Shown in pieces: positions 24,371 to 34,813 of a stretch of 64,000 nt of DNA. The stretch is from assembly GCA_933207985.1 (NCBI GenBank), contig OW240920.1, forward strand, positions 149,513,826 through 149,577,825, written 5' to 3'. The notes beneath the pieces are model-generated. The model was not told the DNA's origin. It saw only the letters and a list, made by a program, of their open reading frames with translations, and did no database searches. The translations under genes and the position numbers were made by a program. The DNA comes from Pelobates cultripes (Eukaryota > Chordata > Amphibia > Anura > Pelobatidae). Positions within the stretch are counted from its first letter, which is position 1, and every line of letters begins with the position of its first letter.

Positions 24371-26232
24371 TTATTTATTTAAGGGGACCTTCTCTAATTA
24401 ATTGCATTACAAGCAATGGCACACTAGTTATTATTAGGGAGCTTCTAAAGAGACACTAAACGTTACTAGGGACTTACTGATGAGACACTAGACATTAGAA
24501 GGGACTTGCTAATATGACACTAGACAAAACGAGGGATCAGTCAAACTTACAGTGATAATGCTGTCATTAGCAGATATTGCTGGAATAATATAAAGGCCTA
24601 AAGAAGTCTGTGAAACAACAGAACATTGTGAGCAGGACTGTGCCGAAACACACAAACTACGATCAGGTCATCACCCATAACATGTGTGCAAAAGCATGTG
24701 ACAATACGCTTGTATTACACAAGTACCATTCGTGCAAGACTTATCTACTGTGCACATATATACCTTTTTTACCTTGCACGTCACCCTTTACATACATTAT
24801 TCCTATCACCGTACACGTTATCCTATACATACATTATTCCTATCACCGTACATGTTATCCTATACATACATTATTCCTATCCTATACATACATTATTCCT
24901 AACACCGTACAAGCACATCCTATACATACATTATTCCTATCACTCTACACTTATTATTCCTATCACCATACACGTTACCCTATACATACATTATTCCTAT
25001 CACCGTACACGTTATCCTATACATACATTATTCCTATCACTGTACACGTTATCCTATACATACGTTATTCCTATCACCATACACGCCATCCTATACATAC
25101 ATTATTCCTATCACTGTACACGCCATCCAATACATACATTATCTCTATCACTGTACAAGCCATCCTCCACATACATTATCCCTATCACCGTACACGTTAT
25201 CCTATTCATACATTATTCCTATCAACGTACACGCGCATCCTATACATACATTATTCCTAACACCGTACACGCCATCCTATACCGTGCTCGCTGATCACGT
25301 ACAGACCATTTTCCTATCACTGTGCTCGCTGATCCCGTACAGACCGTATTCCTATCACTGTGCTCGCTGATCCCGTACACACCGTATTCCTATCATCGTG
25401 CTTGCAGATTCCGTACACACCGCATTCCTATCACCATGCTTGCTGATTCCGTACAGGCATGACCATGACTTCCATTCCCTTTACTGTAAATACTTACTGT
25501 CCTCGGATGGCTTAATATCTAACTTGAGTTGGAGGTACGGCTTGGAGGCGCTGTCAAATGCCGTGCCCAGATCCCAGTCAGACATCAAGGATGTATAAGT
25601 CTCATGCCCCTGTTTATCACGGATCAGGTAACTGATTCCAAAGTTTTTCCTGTGGAGTGAGAGTGAAATCGTAAGAATACTCTAAACACCATAGCAGTTA
25701 TAGCCCAGTTTAGTGTGTTTTGCAGCAGAATTTAAAGGTTTTAATACAATTAAGCACAGCTGGCCCTGGACTATTCTTATTGGCTGAAACCACTCAGCAT
25801 CAGCCAACAAGGCTGCAGGACTGCTGTGCGAATTCTTCTGTTGTTGAAGACTGGGTGAGGGAGCCCCATGGGAACCAGGTAAGTTGTCCAATCACTGTAA
25901 ATCAGTTTGACTTCTTACCATTGGATAGTGCAAGAGCTTTCCTGCCACCATAACCATGCTGTAGTGGTTATGGTAGTTGGAGTGGTCATCTAGCCAGACT
26001 CATTGTCCCAGTTTTGTGCTGGAATTCCATATTAGAGCCCCTCTAAAATTATGAAAGGGTTATTTAAATGTAAGGTAGCAGCCAAAGTAACAGAGTGTGT
26101 GTTGAAATGGTATGAGCCTCACCCGCTGAGATCAAAGGCCCGGATCAAAATATGCTGTAGGACATCCAGAGAGGTGATCTGAGGATCAACCGCGAATGAG
26201 CGCGATTCTGGCTGTAGGACCCCGTCACTTTT
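18292..26232 (-). CDS. TBC1D25: TBC1 domain family member 25 (Rab GTPase-activating protein), five exons, 5' end missing
   Basis: Five exons (26123-26232, 25498-25649, 23333-23454, 23028-23216, 18292-19746) join in frame and give about 675 residues that align along the length of human TBC1D25. All introns have GT-AG ends. The N-terminal part contains RSFAVDPQITSLDVLQHILI. The second and third exons join to give PSEDSPLLEDWDIISPKD, in which WDII matches the known ATG8/LC3-interacting (LIR) motif. The last exon carries the TBC domain: VLKDVLRTDR (arginine-finger box), SYCQGMSD (glutamine finger) and LPPPQEFGRGNPFMLFLCLS. Family knowledge: TBC1D25 (OATL1) is recruited to autophagosomes by ATG8 proteins and inactivates RAB33B. 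The first coding exon (about 40 residues in human) was not found in this window and could lie in the 30635-31065 gap. An acidic run (EEEEEEVEEQEEGQQ) interrupts the TBC domain where human has a glycine-rich loop. Confidence 0.93.
19747..20584. other. TBC1D25 intron, left part: no exon
   Basis: Intronic sequence containing a T-rich tract near 20050 and a frog-type dispersed repeat at about 20160-20345 (inverted GAATTTCAGCTATTCGTT / CGAACGAAGACCGAATTTCG-like ends). No coding exon is visible. Confidence 0.4.
20585..21640. repeat. 36-bp minisatellite in a TBC1D25 intron
   Basis: About 29 copies of a 36-bp unit with the core GATCAGACTCCCTCTCTTCT then CCCCCTGTCGGGATGC. Left-hand copies read GATGCGATCA and right-hand copies read GACGTGATCA or GTTGTGATCA. 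As 36 is divisible by three and the unit has no stop, every plus frame encodes a 12-residue peptide repeat. These frames are artefacts. Confidence 0.95.
21965..22662. repeat. 78-bp minisatellite in a TBC1D25 intron
   Basis: About 8.7 copies of a 78-bp unit containing AAGACATATCCAGAGACAGC, TACCTTCTACAGACCTTCAC and GAGAGGGCGTGGCTTAGCTG. The period is a multiple of three, which produces a spurious 178-codon frame. Copies are more than 95% alike by eye, suggesting recent expansion. Confidence 0.92.
23028..23216 (-). CDS. TBC1D25: TBC1D25 internal exon (189 nt)
   Basis: 63 codons from VGRTLSKVQQALSWSYGEDI to GVEPSLRK, matching the human protein closely. The acceptor is ATACAG, followed by GTAGGACGG. 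The donor is AAG, followed by GTGAGTA. Both ends are phase 0. Confidence 0.95.
23333..23454 (-). CDS. TBC1D25: TBC1D25 internal exon carrying the LIR motif (122 nt)
   Basis: It encodes PLLEDWDIISPKDVIGTDLF through PFTQTILSQ. It starts in phase 1 after the acceptor TCTCACTGCAG and ends in phase 0 at CTCAG, followed by GTGAGC. WDII is the conserved LIR core. The acceptor end of its upstream intron is amplified into the tandem array at 23455-23795. Confidence 0.94.
23455..23795. repeat. Approximately 31-bp minisatellite that includes a splice acceptor
   Basis: Eleven tandem units of 30-34 bp, in minus-strand sense TGTAATACAGAATGTCCTCA then CTGCAGCCCC. The unit closest to the exon is the real 3' splice site of the TBC1D25 exon at 23333-23454 (TTCTCACTGCAG then GTCCATTG). 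The other units repeat the same pyrimidine-CTGCAG end without an exon behind it. Confidence 0.93.
23826..24245. mobile_element. MITE remnant (CCCTTTAA-ended family)
   Basis: It contains a GTGGCTGTCTATCAGACAGCCAC palindrome at the left and ends GAGTGTCCCTTTAA. The segment with GAGCTGCATTGGGAAGACTG appears in reverse complement near 49495-49535, and a related copy covers about 28380-28560. The left terminus is incomplete. Confidence 0.5.
24335..24381. repeat. TA/TTTA microsatellite
   Basis: A run of TA dinucleotides followed by TTTA repeats, inside a TBC1D25 intron. Confidence 0.9.
24775..25440. repeat. 37-bp minisatellite in a TBC1D25 intron
   Basis: About 17 units with the core CCTATACATACATTATTCCT then ATCACCGTACACGTTAT. 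From 25270 the unit drifts to a GCTCGCTGATCCCGTACAGA form. The array ends about 58 bp from the donor of the TBC1D25 exon at 25498-25649. Plus-strand frames of about 200 codons here are artefacts. Confidence 0.9.
25498..25649 (-). CDS. TBC1D25: TBC1D25 internal exon (152 nt)
   Basis: It encodes KNFGISYLIRDKQGHETYTS through LDIKPSED, matching human KKNFGISYLGRDRLGQEVY and so on. The acceptor is TCCACAG (phase 2 entry) and the donor is GGACA, followed by GTAAGT (phase 1). Confidence 0.94.
25685..26010. mobile_element. MITE-like inverted-repeat remnant
   Basis: The left side has ACTCTAAACACCATAGCAGT and the right side has a GTGGTTATGGTAGTTGGAGT end, an imperfect inverted pair. A similar CATAACCA...GTGGTTATGG hairpin occurs near 12855. 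Family and exact ends are uncertain. Confidence 0.4.
26123..26232 (-). CDS. TBC1D25: TBC1D25 second coding exon (110 nt)
   Basis: It encodes KSDGVLQPESRSFAVDPQIT through LIRAFDLSG. The acceptor is TCTCCCTAG (phase 0) and the donor is AGCGG, followed by GTGAGG. It is numbered second because human has one short coding exon before it, which is not seen here. Confidence 0.93.
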
Positions 26233-28204
26233 CTAGGGAGAGAGAGGAGAGAATATCATGAGGTGAGATGCTATGCTGTGGGCATACGGTAATACTCTGC
26301 AGTCCCATCACTACGCACATTTGTTTATAGACAGTTTGCTCTTTTTATCACTGTAGTACAGGTTAAAGGGTTACTCTAAGTGTTACGAACCATTTCAGAG
26401 ATTGTAAGTGGTTATGGTGCTTGAAACACTGCACATAACAAAGTTAAAGCACACTGTGGCCAAAACATCATAGCCAGGAACAAGGGTTAAACCTGTGCTT
26501 ATTTACTTACCGTAAAGTGGCTGCGGCCACTGAAAATGGCATTGGAGGTACACTCTAGGCACCATTGGTGCAGGAACCACTGGAGCGGACAACCCATAAT
26601 AATGCCAGTTATGCTTACAGTTTTCTACAGTCAATATATTATCGCGAGGGATGGGATAATAAAACTCTTATCTGTTTTGGTTTTCTTCTCTTTTTAAATG
26701 AACATATTTTTCCCCACCCCACAGGTTTGCATATCCATGCTAGGCACTATAGACACATAATTTCTGTGATGGAGCTCCCGTACTCTGACCGAGTACCTCC
26801 ACCAAGTCTGCTTCCACTATCAGGGACCCTGGAGTTTTTCAGACACAGTCACAAAAGCTTGACTTGGGTTTCTTTCACCCCAGACCATGCTGCAGCTTCC
26901 TCATTCCAGGCAGGTATCATCCCCTCTGCCTCTTCAGTTCCTCTCACAATCCAAACCTCTGCTTGCACTGCGAATAGCTCTTGCCTTTACAAATGCACTT
27001 GCGGCTCTCAGGCCTAGCTTTTTTGCACTTATCCCGGGCTACAGGGACCATGCAGCCAGCGAACAGGTCCAAAGACTCTGTAACTGGAATCCCTGAACAA
27101 ATTCACACAGGAGACACACTTCCAAAAGGAACTCTCATACAATTCTTTATTTTTGGAAAAGGACTAGCCTTTGCGCACTAACCCTTAAACATGTGGTTAC
27201 AAACTTTGAAAGGACAAATATTTGGACCATTGAGGAACGAGCAAATATAATTACTACATTAACTATACAATACAAGAAACATCTTCAAACAATAAAAAGC
27301 AATAATATATGCATTCTACTACGTATTTGGTTGCCCTTATTTGCATACCAGCAATATGTAAATGTACACTGACATTCAGTCGGCAGAGAGCACTGCAGAG
27401 TTATCATGTAACAATTACTAGTTTTTTTTCCCATTTGCTACAATCACAAGCTCCTATCAGAGGCTCTTGGGACCAGGTCCATAGTTCGGCCTCCAAGCCC
27501 CGCCAAGTTGCCATGGTATGGGACCTTCTGTCATAATCTCACTCAGTTGGTTATAGTCTCCTAGCGCTGTCCCTCCATTTGGTAGTGAATGAGGGTCCCT
27601 GGCTTCCTATAGCCCAGCCCCCACTGGAGGTGTGGCTAACGTAGAGTTACACTCCACCTTGGCCATACCAAATTATATTACATATGGACAACTGGGAAAG
27701 GCTGAACGTGATCAGCTGACACTCTCTGCCAATCACAGCCGCCCATTGCTGCTAAAGTATAAGCATAAACTAAGCTGCAAAGAGGGGCCAAACAGGGGGG
27801 CAAGAAGACCCTCATTGAGTGTTAAACCTTAAATAATGGTTTAACATTAAACAAATGGGTAGCACCAAGACAATCCAAGCACTATAACTACTACAATGAC
27901 ATAGGTGGTTATAGAGAGTCTAGATCAGGGCACCAGCAGTTTACAGCACTGTATTGATTTTTAGAACTCTACCTGTCAATCACCTTCCCTAATGCACGGT
28001 ACTTTCAATGCTCCTACATACGCCGACCGATTTATAGGTAGGAGAGATCATTAGAAAGCTCCTCTCTCCTAAACGTACATGTATATGTACAGGGTGCTTA
28101 AAGGACCACTCTCCCTCCTATAACAGCTTCAGTTCTTTTATCTAGGGTCAGGAGTGTACAGTTGATGTTTTAACTTCAGTATTAACACCATTTTTTTGAT
28201 AGTT
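26233..28204. other. Upstream of the visible TBC1D25 exons: no exon found
   Basis: I searched the minus strand for an N-terminal exon with a start codon and a VVRVRVKK-like end followed by a phase-0 donor, and found none. The stretch 26345-26570 looks like a MITE remnant (GTGGTTATGGTGCTTGAAAC). The interval 26880-27540 has a repeat-like look, with a TTCTTTATTTTTGGAAAAGG poly(A)-signal complement. Nothing else is identifiable. Confidence 0.35.
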
Positions 28205-28610
28205 TAAAGGAAAACTATATTGACATTGGCTCTAAAGCTCCCTTTAGTGACCTCCCTTTCTGTCACTTACCTGACTCCAAAACCAATGTACCTCTGTGCT
28301 GGTTCTGGCTCTGCCACTGTTCCTCCCCAGCCAATGTAAGCCAGTGGGGTAGATCTAATGCACATGCATGGCAATGATTGCGCTCGCATTAGGACTTCCC
28401 CCATAGGGAAGCATTATACAGTGCCTTCCTATGGGGTTTCTGGTGATGCTGGGTGTCCTCATGCATAGCGTGAGGACGTCCAGCGTCAGGGGACCAAAGG
28501 TCACCCAACGACCCAGAAGACCCTCTGGTAGACAGCCACTAGAGGTAGAGTTAACCATGGCAGGTAGTTATAGCAGTTTATTAAAAACTGCAATAATTAC
28601 CACTGCAGGG
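28205..28610. mobile_element. MITE remnant
   Basis: It begins AAAGGAAAACTATATTGACA and contains TCACCCAACGACCCAGAAGA and a TAGACAGCCACTAGAGGTAG segment shared with the element at 23826-24245. The terminal copy is degenerate. An unrelated AAAGGAACAATATAGTCACC end follows at about 28690. Confidence 0.45.
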
Positions 28611-29044
28611 CTTGACAAATTTGCTTGAAATCTAGGAGCCAGCTAAAAAAGTTAGGAGCCAGATTTGTCAAAGTCAAAAATACAATTCTTAAAAGGAACA
28701 ATATAGTCACCAGAATCACTACAGCTTAATGTGGTTCTGCATTCATTATACTGTCCCTGCACGCTTTTCAATTTAAACACTGACTTTTCAGACTAAAGGC
28801 AGTGTTTACATTGCTATCTGGTAAAACCTCTAGCAACAGTCACTTAGACGGCCTCTAGAAGTGCTTCCTGGGTCAGTGCTACACAGTGTGCAGCACCTAC
28901 GTTAATGCTCCCCATGGGAATAAACTGATTCAATGCATCTCTATAAGGAGAAGTTGATTGCGCAGCATGGCGTTTTGCCGCGCATACACAACAGTCAACC
29001 AGTGTTTTTCTATGGGAAAGCATTGGATTGGTTGAGATTGTCAA

Positions 29045-30050
29045 TGTAGTGGAATGAACCTTGGACTGATACCCTTATTCCTGCAATGGGCTGTCCGTAT
29101 TTTGTCCCCCTTGTTATTTCCTATGTTTGATGCTCATAGTCCCTGGATCATCTAGTTCTTTCCCCTGTTCGTCTGGCCGTTCGGTAAAATAGCAGCCACC
29201 TCGCATATTAACAGCGTCTTGTTCGACAACCGAACAAATTACCGAACGCCAGACCACCCATATGTGGAGTGTGCTGCTTGTTAACCCCAGTAACCTCTGT
29301 TCACACCACAACCAACCACAATAACCTGAACATTCCAAGTGGTCAGCTGGGTGGCCTTCATTCGTATGTGCGAACACGTGGCGGTGGCCATCTTTAGCCA
29401 CGAACAGAGACAGCTGTGTTTGGTCGTCGAGTGCATGGAACTAAAATCAGACATTCGATGGTGCGAACACCGCTGCGACTTCCACCCTTATGTTCATGCT
29501 GATTCAGATGAACAGAGTGGTATTCGGGAGGGAGCAAACTCCCGAACAAGATACACAGAAAGAATGTCTGCATGAACAGTTTATGTCTTGTCTTTCGCCT
29601 ATTTGATACTCCCGAAAGAAACTGACCGCAAAGCCTAATTTCATGGAACCTTTTTGGGCAGGCACCTCGTGTGCGGTCGGTCTAAATTATGCCCCAGTGG
29701 CGTTTCAGCTGCTTTCGTGGGATCTGAGCGCTTTTCGGATATATTGGGCGCTCAGACCCAGGCTATCCAGGGATATAGGACGTAAGGGTTTATCTTGTGG
29801 GGAACTGTATGCTTTGGGGTGATAATTATCATAAAATGTCCTGGACCTGAAAGTTAATGTAATTATGTTGAGTATTTTGTCTATTCTACTCTGGAATGTG
29901 TTTCTGGAAACTCTTAGCATGGGGATTCTCATGAAAGGCCGTGTGTGGCTCCATTAAAATCAGTTATACCCCCAGAGCTGAGTGTTGTCCAGTTGCTGGG
30001 GAGGAGGTGGGAGATTCCTTGATATTGGGGTGACGGGGGAGATGCTGTCA
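29045..30050 (+). mobile_element. LTR copy, same family as 58176-59145
   Basis: It shares with the LTR at 58176-59145 the block GTGTTTGGTCGTCGAGTGCA then TGGAACTAAAATCAGACATT and GCGAACACCGCTG. Near the 3' end it has TCTGAGCGCTTTTCGGATAT and the R/U5-like CAGAGCTGAGTGTTGTCCAG (29975-29995). There is no internal coding region, so it is a solo or truncated LTR. The ends are approximate. Confidence 0.6.
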
Positions 30051-30062
30051 GGGTGATATTGG

Positions 30063-30175
30063 GTAGGGATCGACCGATTATCGGTTTTACCGATATAATC
30101 GGCCGATATTCGGTATTCTCGGCAATATCGGTATCGGCCAATTCAGATACCGATATTGCCGATAATACCTCCTGG
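30063..30175. mobile_element. hAT-like terminal fragment (ACCGATTATCGG type)
   Basis: It begins GTAGGGATCGACCGATTATC and continues with many ATCGG/CCGAT alternations in both orientations (CGATATAATCGGCCGATATT). This is a dispersed vertebrate DNA-transposon end that I recognise by pattern. Only one end is present before the CA-rich array. Confidence 0.45.
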
Positions 30176-30299
30176 GACCGCCGGGCTCATTACAAGCCCG
30201 GCGGTCCTGGGGGGGCGGAGAGCAAGCGCTTACTCACCTCCCAGCAGCTCCTCCAGCTCCCCAGTGCAACTCTCGCGAGACCAAGGGCCGTATAGTATA

Positions 30300-30634
30300 T
30301 ACAGCATTCACTTTACGCACACTACCCACACACTACACAAACACTCTGCTTTCATTATATACACACTACACTAATACACACTGCATCCACTACACACACT
30401 AGACAAATACACACTAGACAAATACACACTGCATCCACTACACACACTAGACAAATACACACTGCATCCACTACACAAACACACACTGCATCCTCCACAC
30501 ACACTACACAAACACACACTGCATCCATAACACACACACTACACAAACACACACTGCATCCACTACACACACTACACAAACACACACAGCTCCCCTGTCA
30601 CACTGCATCCACTACACGTGGCATGTCTATTTTG
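30300..30634. repeat. CA-rich minisatellite
   Basis: Tandem units of about 30-35 bp with ACACACTGCATCCACTACAC and ACACTACACAAACACAC variants, running into the assembly gap. Confidence 0.85.
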
Positions 30635-31065
30635 NNNNNNNNNNNNNNNNNNNNNNNNNNNNNNNNNNNNNNNNNNNNNNNNNNNNNNNNNNNNNNNNNN
30701 NNNNNNNNNNNNNNNNNNNNNNNNNNNNNNNNNNNNNNNNNNNNNNNNNNNNNNNNNNNNNNNNNNNNNNNNNNNNNNNNNNNNNNNNNNNNNNNNNNNN
30801 NNNNNNNNNNNNNNNNNNNNNNNNNNNNNNNNNNNNNNNNNNNNNNNNNNNNNNNNNNNNNNNNNNNNNNNNNNNNNNNNNNNNNNNNNNNNNNNNNNNN
30901 NNNNNNNNNNNNNNNNNNNNNNNNNNNNNNNNNNNNNNNNNNNNNNNNNNNNNNNNNNNNNNNNNNNNNNNNNNNNNNNNNNNNNNNNNNNNNNNNNNNN
31001 NNNNNNNNNNNNNNNNNNNNNNNNNNNNNNNNNNNNNNNNNNNNNNNNNNNNNNNNNNNNNNNNN
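30635..31065. other. Assembly gap (431 N)
   Basis: Unknown bases between two tandem arrays. Frames reported across it are meaningless. It could contain the missing first exon of TBC1D25, although nothing shows this directly. Confidence 0.99.
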
Positions 31066-32236
31066 CCCCCACACTGAGTTCTAGCTCTGCGGCCCAGACA
31101 CATCTATACCCCCACACTGAGTGCCAGCTCTGGGGCCAAGACACAGCTATACCCCCACACTGAGTTCTAGCTCTGCGCCCAGACACAGCTATACCCCCAC
31201 ACTGAGTGCTAGCTCTGCGGCCCAGACACAGCTATACCCCCACACTGAGTTCTAGCTCTGCGCCCAGACACAGCTATACCCCCACACTGAGTGCTAGCTC
31301 TGCGCCCAGACACATCTATACCCCCACACTGAGTGCTAGCTCTGCGCCCAGACACATCTATACCCCCACACTGAGTGCTAGCTCTGCGGCCCAGACACAG
31401 CTATACCCCCACACTGAGTGCTAGCTCTGCGGCCCAGACACAGCTATACCCCCACACTGAGTGCCAGCTCTGCGGCCCATAAACAGCTATACCCCCACAC
31501 TGAGTGCTAGCTCTGCGGCCCAGACACAGCTATACCCCCACACTGAGTGCCAGCTCTGCGGCCCAGACACATCTATACCCCCACACTGAGTGCTAGCTCT
31601 GCGGCCCAGACACAGCTATACCCCCACACTGAGTGCTAGCTCTGCGCCCAGACACAGCTATACCCCCACACTGAGTGCTAGCTCTGCGCCCCACACATCT
31701 ATACCCCCACACTGAGTGCTGGGGCCTGCCCAGACACAGCTATACCCCCACACTGAGTGCTGGCCTTCAAGCCCAGACACATCTATATACCCCACACTGA
31801 GTGCTAGCTCTGCGGGCCTGCGATACCATCTATACCCCCCACACTGAGTTCTAGCCTGGGCGCCCAGACACATCTATATACCCCCCACACTGAGTGCTGG
31901 GGCCTATGGCCCAGACACAGCTATACCCCCTACACTGAGTGCTAGCCTCCAAGGCCCAGACACAGCTATACCCCCACACTGAGTTCTAGCTCTGCGCCCA
32001 GACACATCTATACCCCCACACTGAGTGCTAGCTCTGCGGCCCAGACACAGCTATACCCCCACACTGAGTTCTAGCTCTGCGCCCAGACACATCTATACCC
32101 CCACACTGAGTGCTAGCTCTGCGCCCAGACACATCTATACCCCCACACTGAGTGCTAGCTCTGCGCCCAGACACATCTATACCCCCACACTGAGTGCTAG
32201 CTCTGCGGCCCATAAACAGCTATACCCCACACTGAT
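31066..32236. repeat. 41-43-bp minisatellite
   Basis: About 28 units of CCCCCACACTGAGTGCTAGC then TCTGCGGCCCAGACACAGCTATA, with GCTCTGCGCCC and ATCTATA variants. Between 31715 and 31940 the units become irregular (GCTGGGGCCTGCCCAG, GGCCTTCAAGCCC, GCGGGCCTGCGATACC), with scattered indels unlike the clean units either side. Confidence 0.93.
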
Positions 32237-32734
32237 AGAATAATGCAGCAAAACAGGAAAAGGTTGCGCCAATTGTTAACAAATGTGTTTAAAATATTAA
32301 AACAAATAAACAAAGAACAAGTAGCAAATATAAAAGTCCAAAGTCAGTGTGTAAACTTGCTAAGGTAGCAGACAATTCCCATACCGGGTCTTTTCGTCCT
32401 TTTCTATAGGGATACCAGATCCAAAGTTTGTTGGGAACTGTATATTTAACTTGTCATATATCAATGCTTTTTGACAATATATGTATGTGTGTATATATAT
32501 ATAAATACAGAAAAAAGATACTTATTGTACATCTCACTTTTAAATACATTTGTACATAATGTAACTATATATGGAAAATAAAACATAAATATCACTCCTC
32601 AATTCCATAAAAAACACCTTATTTATAAAAATAAATATATCTGTATCCCTTCTCATAAAACATTTATTATTGTAAGATACCGCATAATTAAAAGTCCTCG
32701 TTTAGACCTAATGAATTTAAAGTATTTAGGTTAA

Positions 32735-32915
32735 AGATCTGTGGCAAATGTGACCTCGCCACGTGCTCCTAGAGGAGCCTGCTTGTCAGTCTCCTGCCCA
32801 CGGTTCTCACATCCAGACTGCCAGACAAAATCATCCCAGAAGGGCCTCAGAAAGGATTTGAACCTGGGTGCTTCATGGTTCACAGTCTGTGTTTCTGCCT
32901 CTGAGCCACTTAAGT
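32735..32915 (-). mobile_element. tRNA-derived SINE
   Basis: On the minus strand the sequence has a box A-like TGGCTCAGAGG (complement at 32898-32908) and, about 40 bp downstream, box B GGTTCAAATCC (complement at 32854-32864), the internal RNA polymerase III promoter of a tRNA gene. The rest of a cloverleaf is not intact and the similarity continues into non-tRNA sequence, so this is a SINE and not a functional tRNA gene. The ends are approximate. Confidence 0.6.
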
Positions 32916-33114
32916 TCTTAGTTTGCCCTGAAACATAGCCCTGCCATGTCTCCAGCACTGGGGTCTGGACTTACCTGTGACTGCTTCTGTCAATCATGGT
33001 CCTGTATAGTATGCCTAATCAGCCAGTTATAAAACACTGCCTCTCCCTGAGGGCAGTGTCAGTTCATTGACTCTGGTTCCTGTATTGGTGTTTGTGTTCC
33101 AGTTGGCTCCTGAC

Positions 33115-33605
33115 CTTGGCTTGTTATTCGTATATCCTGACTTCTGGCACCCTCTGACTTTGGCTTACCCTCGTTTATCCTGACTTCTGGCACCCTCTGA
33201 CCTTGGCTTTCTTACCATGTACCCTGACTTCTGGCACCCTCTGACCTGGGCTTTATTACCATGTATCCTGACTTCTGGCACCCTCTGACTTTGGCTTACC
33301 CTCATTTATCTTGACTTCTGGCACCCTCTGACTTTGGCTTACCCTCGTTTATCCTGACTTCTGGCACCCTCTGACTTTGGCTTACCCTCGTTTATCCTGA
33401 CTTCTGGCACCCTCTGACTTTGGCTTACCCTCGTTTATCCTGATTCTGGCACCCTCTGACTTTGGCTTACCCTTGTTTATCCTGACTTCTGGCACCCTCT
33501 GACTTTGGCTTACCCTCGTTTATCCTGACTTCTGGCACCCTCTGACTTTGGCTTACCCTCGTTTATCCTGACTTCTGGCACCCTCTGACTTTGGCTTACC
33601 CACAA
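33115..33605. repeat. 43-bp minisatellite
   Basis: About 11 units of TGACTTTGGCTTACCCTCGT then TTATCCTGACTTCTGGCACCCTC. The copies are very alike; one at about 33440 has lost a C. Confidence 0.93.
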
Positions 33606-33756
33606 CGATTCTCCTGCTCGTGTCCATACCTATACTGTGACTTGGAGCATTTATCTGCACAGGCCAGGTGAGTTCTTACCTGACCACCTTGGCCTGTGTT
33701 TAATTGCAAGGGTGTGCACATATCTCTGCATACCGGCCTCCCACTAAGGTAAGCCG

Positions 33757-34813
33757 TGACACCCACAGACTATGGGCCCTGCAGAGAAACCTGTAAAAGA
33801 CAGTTTAAAAGGCTTGGTTCGTGTACATCCCCTATGCCGTTCGGGAACTGAACAACCGCACAAACCAAAGACCACGCAGGAGCTTGTTAACCCCTATTAA
33901 CACCTCAGTGTTCTAATTGTTTGTCTGGGTGGTCACAGTTTGTATGAACGACCACGAGGTGGTGGCCATATTGTTTCCGCGAACGCAGGCAGCGGTGTTT
34001 GGGCGTTGAGGTCATGGAACTAAAATCGGATACTGAAACTTCTGAACACCGCTGGACTTCCAGGATCACCTGCGTTCGTTTCTACAAAACCTGGAAGGGC
34101 ACTGTTCAGTGGATTTGTTTGCATGGATGAGGTGAACAAGTTACACATTGTAATTATGGATTAGGTTCTGTATTTTATTCGGTTTTATGTTACCGAAGTT
34201 GACCAACCGCTAGCACGGATTTCATGGAACTATTTTGGGCTTAAGCCACATGTGTGGTCGGTCAAAAACGGGACTTCCATGGAAAACCCACACCTCTGAA
34301 CCCATCTGGGTGATTGTTGGATATGTTGATCACCCACATCGGTGCTATCTGGGGATGTGACTTTTGGGGGGTTTTCGTGTATTTTGGGGTGTTTTATAAT
34401 TTGTTATATTTTCTGTCCCTGAGAGATAAATTATAAGTGTTTGCTCAGGTAATTATCTCTCAGGCACAGAGGATCTTGAGAGGGTTTTCCCAGTAATTTT
34501 GTATAGGAAACGCCTTGCAAGGGCTTTTGCATAAAAAGCCGTGTGTGGCCTCTAATAAACCAGATTATTTCCCAGCATTAAGCCTCAGCTCACGTGGGGG
34601 GGGGGGGGAACAGCTTTACTGGCTCTTTTACTGGCTTCACTGCGATACTCTCTTGGAGGAGAGGTCTTCCCATTGGGAGCTGGATCCAGATATTGGTCCA
34701 GGGTGGGAAGGGACAGTGAGACCCCAGCCAAGCTGCAGTGCTTATGGTTCTCAACGACTACTAGGAAGCGCGATTGGCGAAGGTACCCAGTTGGGGTACC
34801 AGGCGGTCCGCCA
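33757..34813 (+). mobile_element. LTR (solo or truncated)
   Basis: It starts about TGACACCCACAGACTATGGG and ends about GGGGTACCAGGCGGTCCGCC. It shares blocks with the LTRs at 1-577 (reversed), 29045-30050 and 58176-59145 (GTGTTTGGGCGTTGAGGTCA, GGAACTAAAATCGGATACTG). A polyadenylation-type CTAATAAACCAG lies at about 34552-34563. No internal retroelement coding is present. Its right end abuts a Penelope-like fragment. Confidence 0.65.

Noticed and set aside
24610..25294. Frames of 202-216 codons (YTYIIPITVHVILYI repeats)
   Set aside because: They derive from a 37-bp minisatellite in a TBC1D25 intron, on the opposite strand to the gene.
30572..31186. Frames across the N run
   Set aside because: They are made of undetermined residues in an assembly gap.
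32850..32910. Functional tRNA gene
   Set aside because: Only the two promoter boxes are tRNA-like. The acceptor and anticodon arms do not pair, so I called it a SINE.
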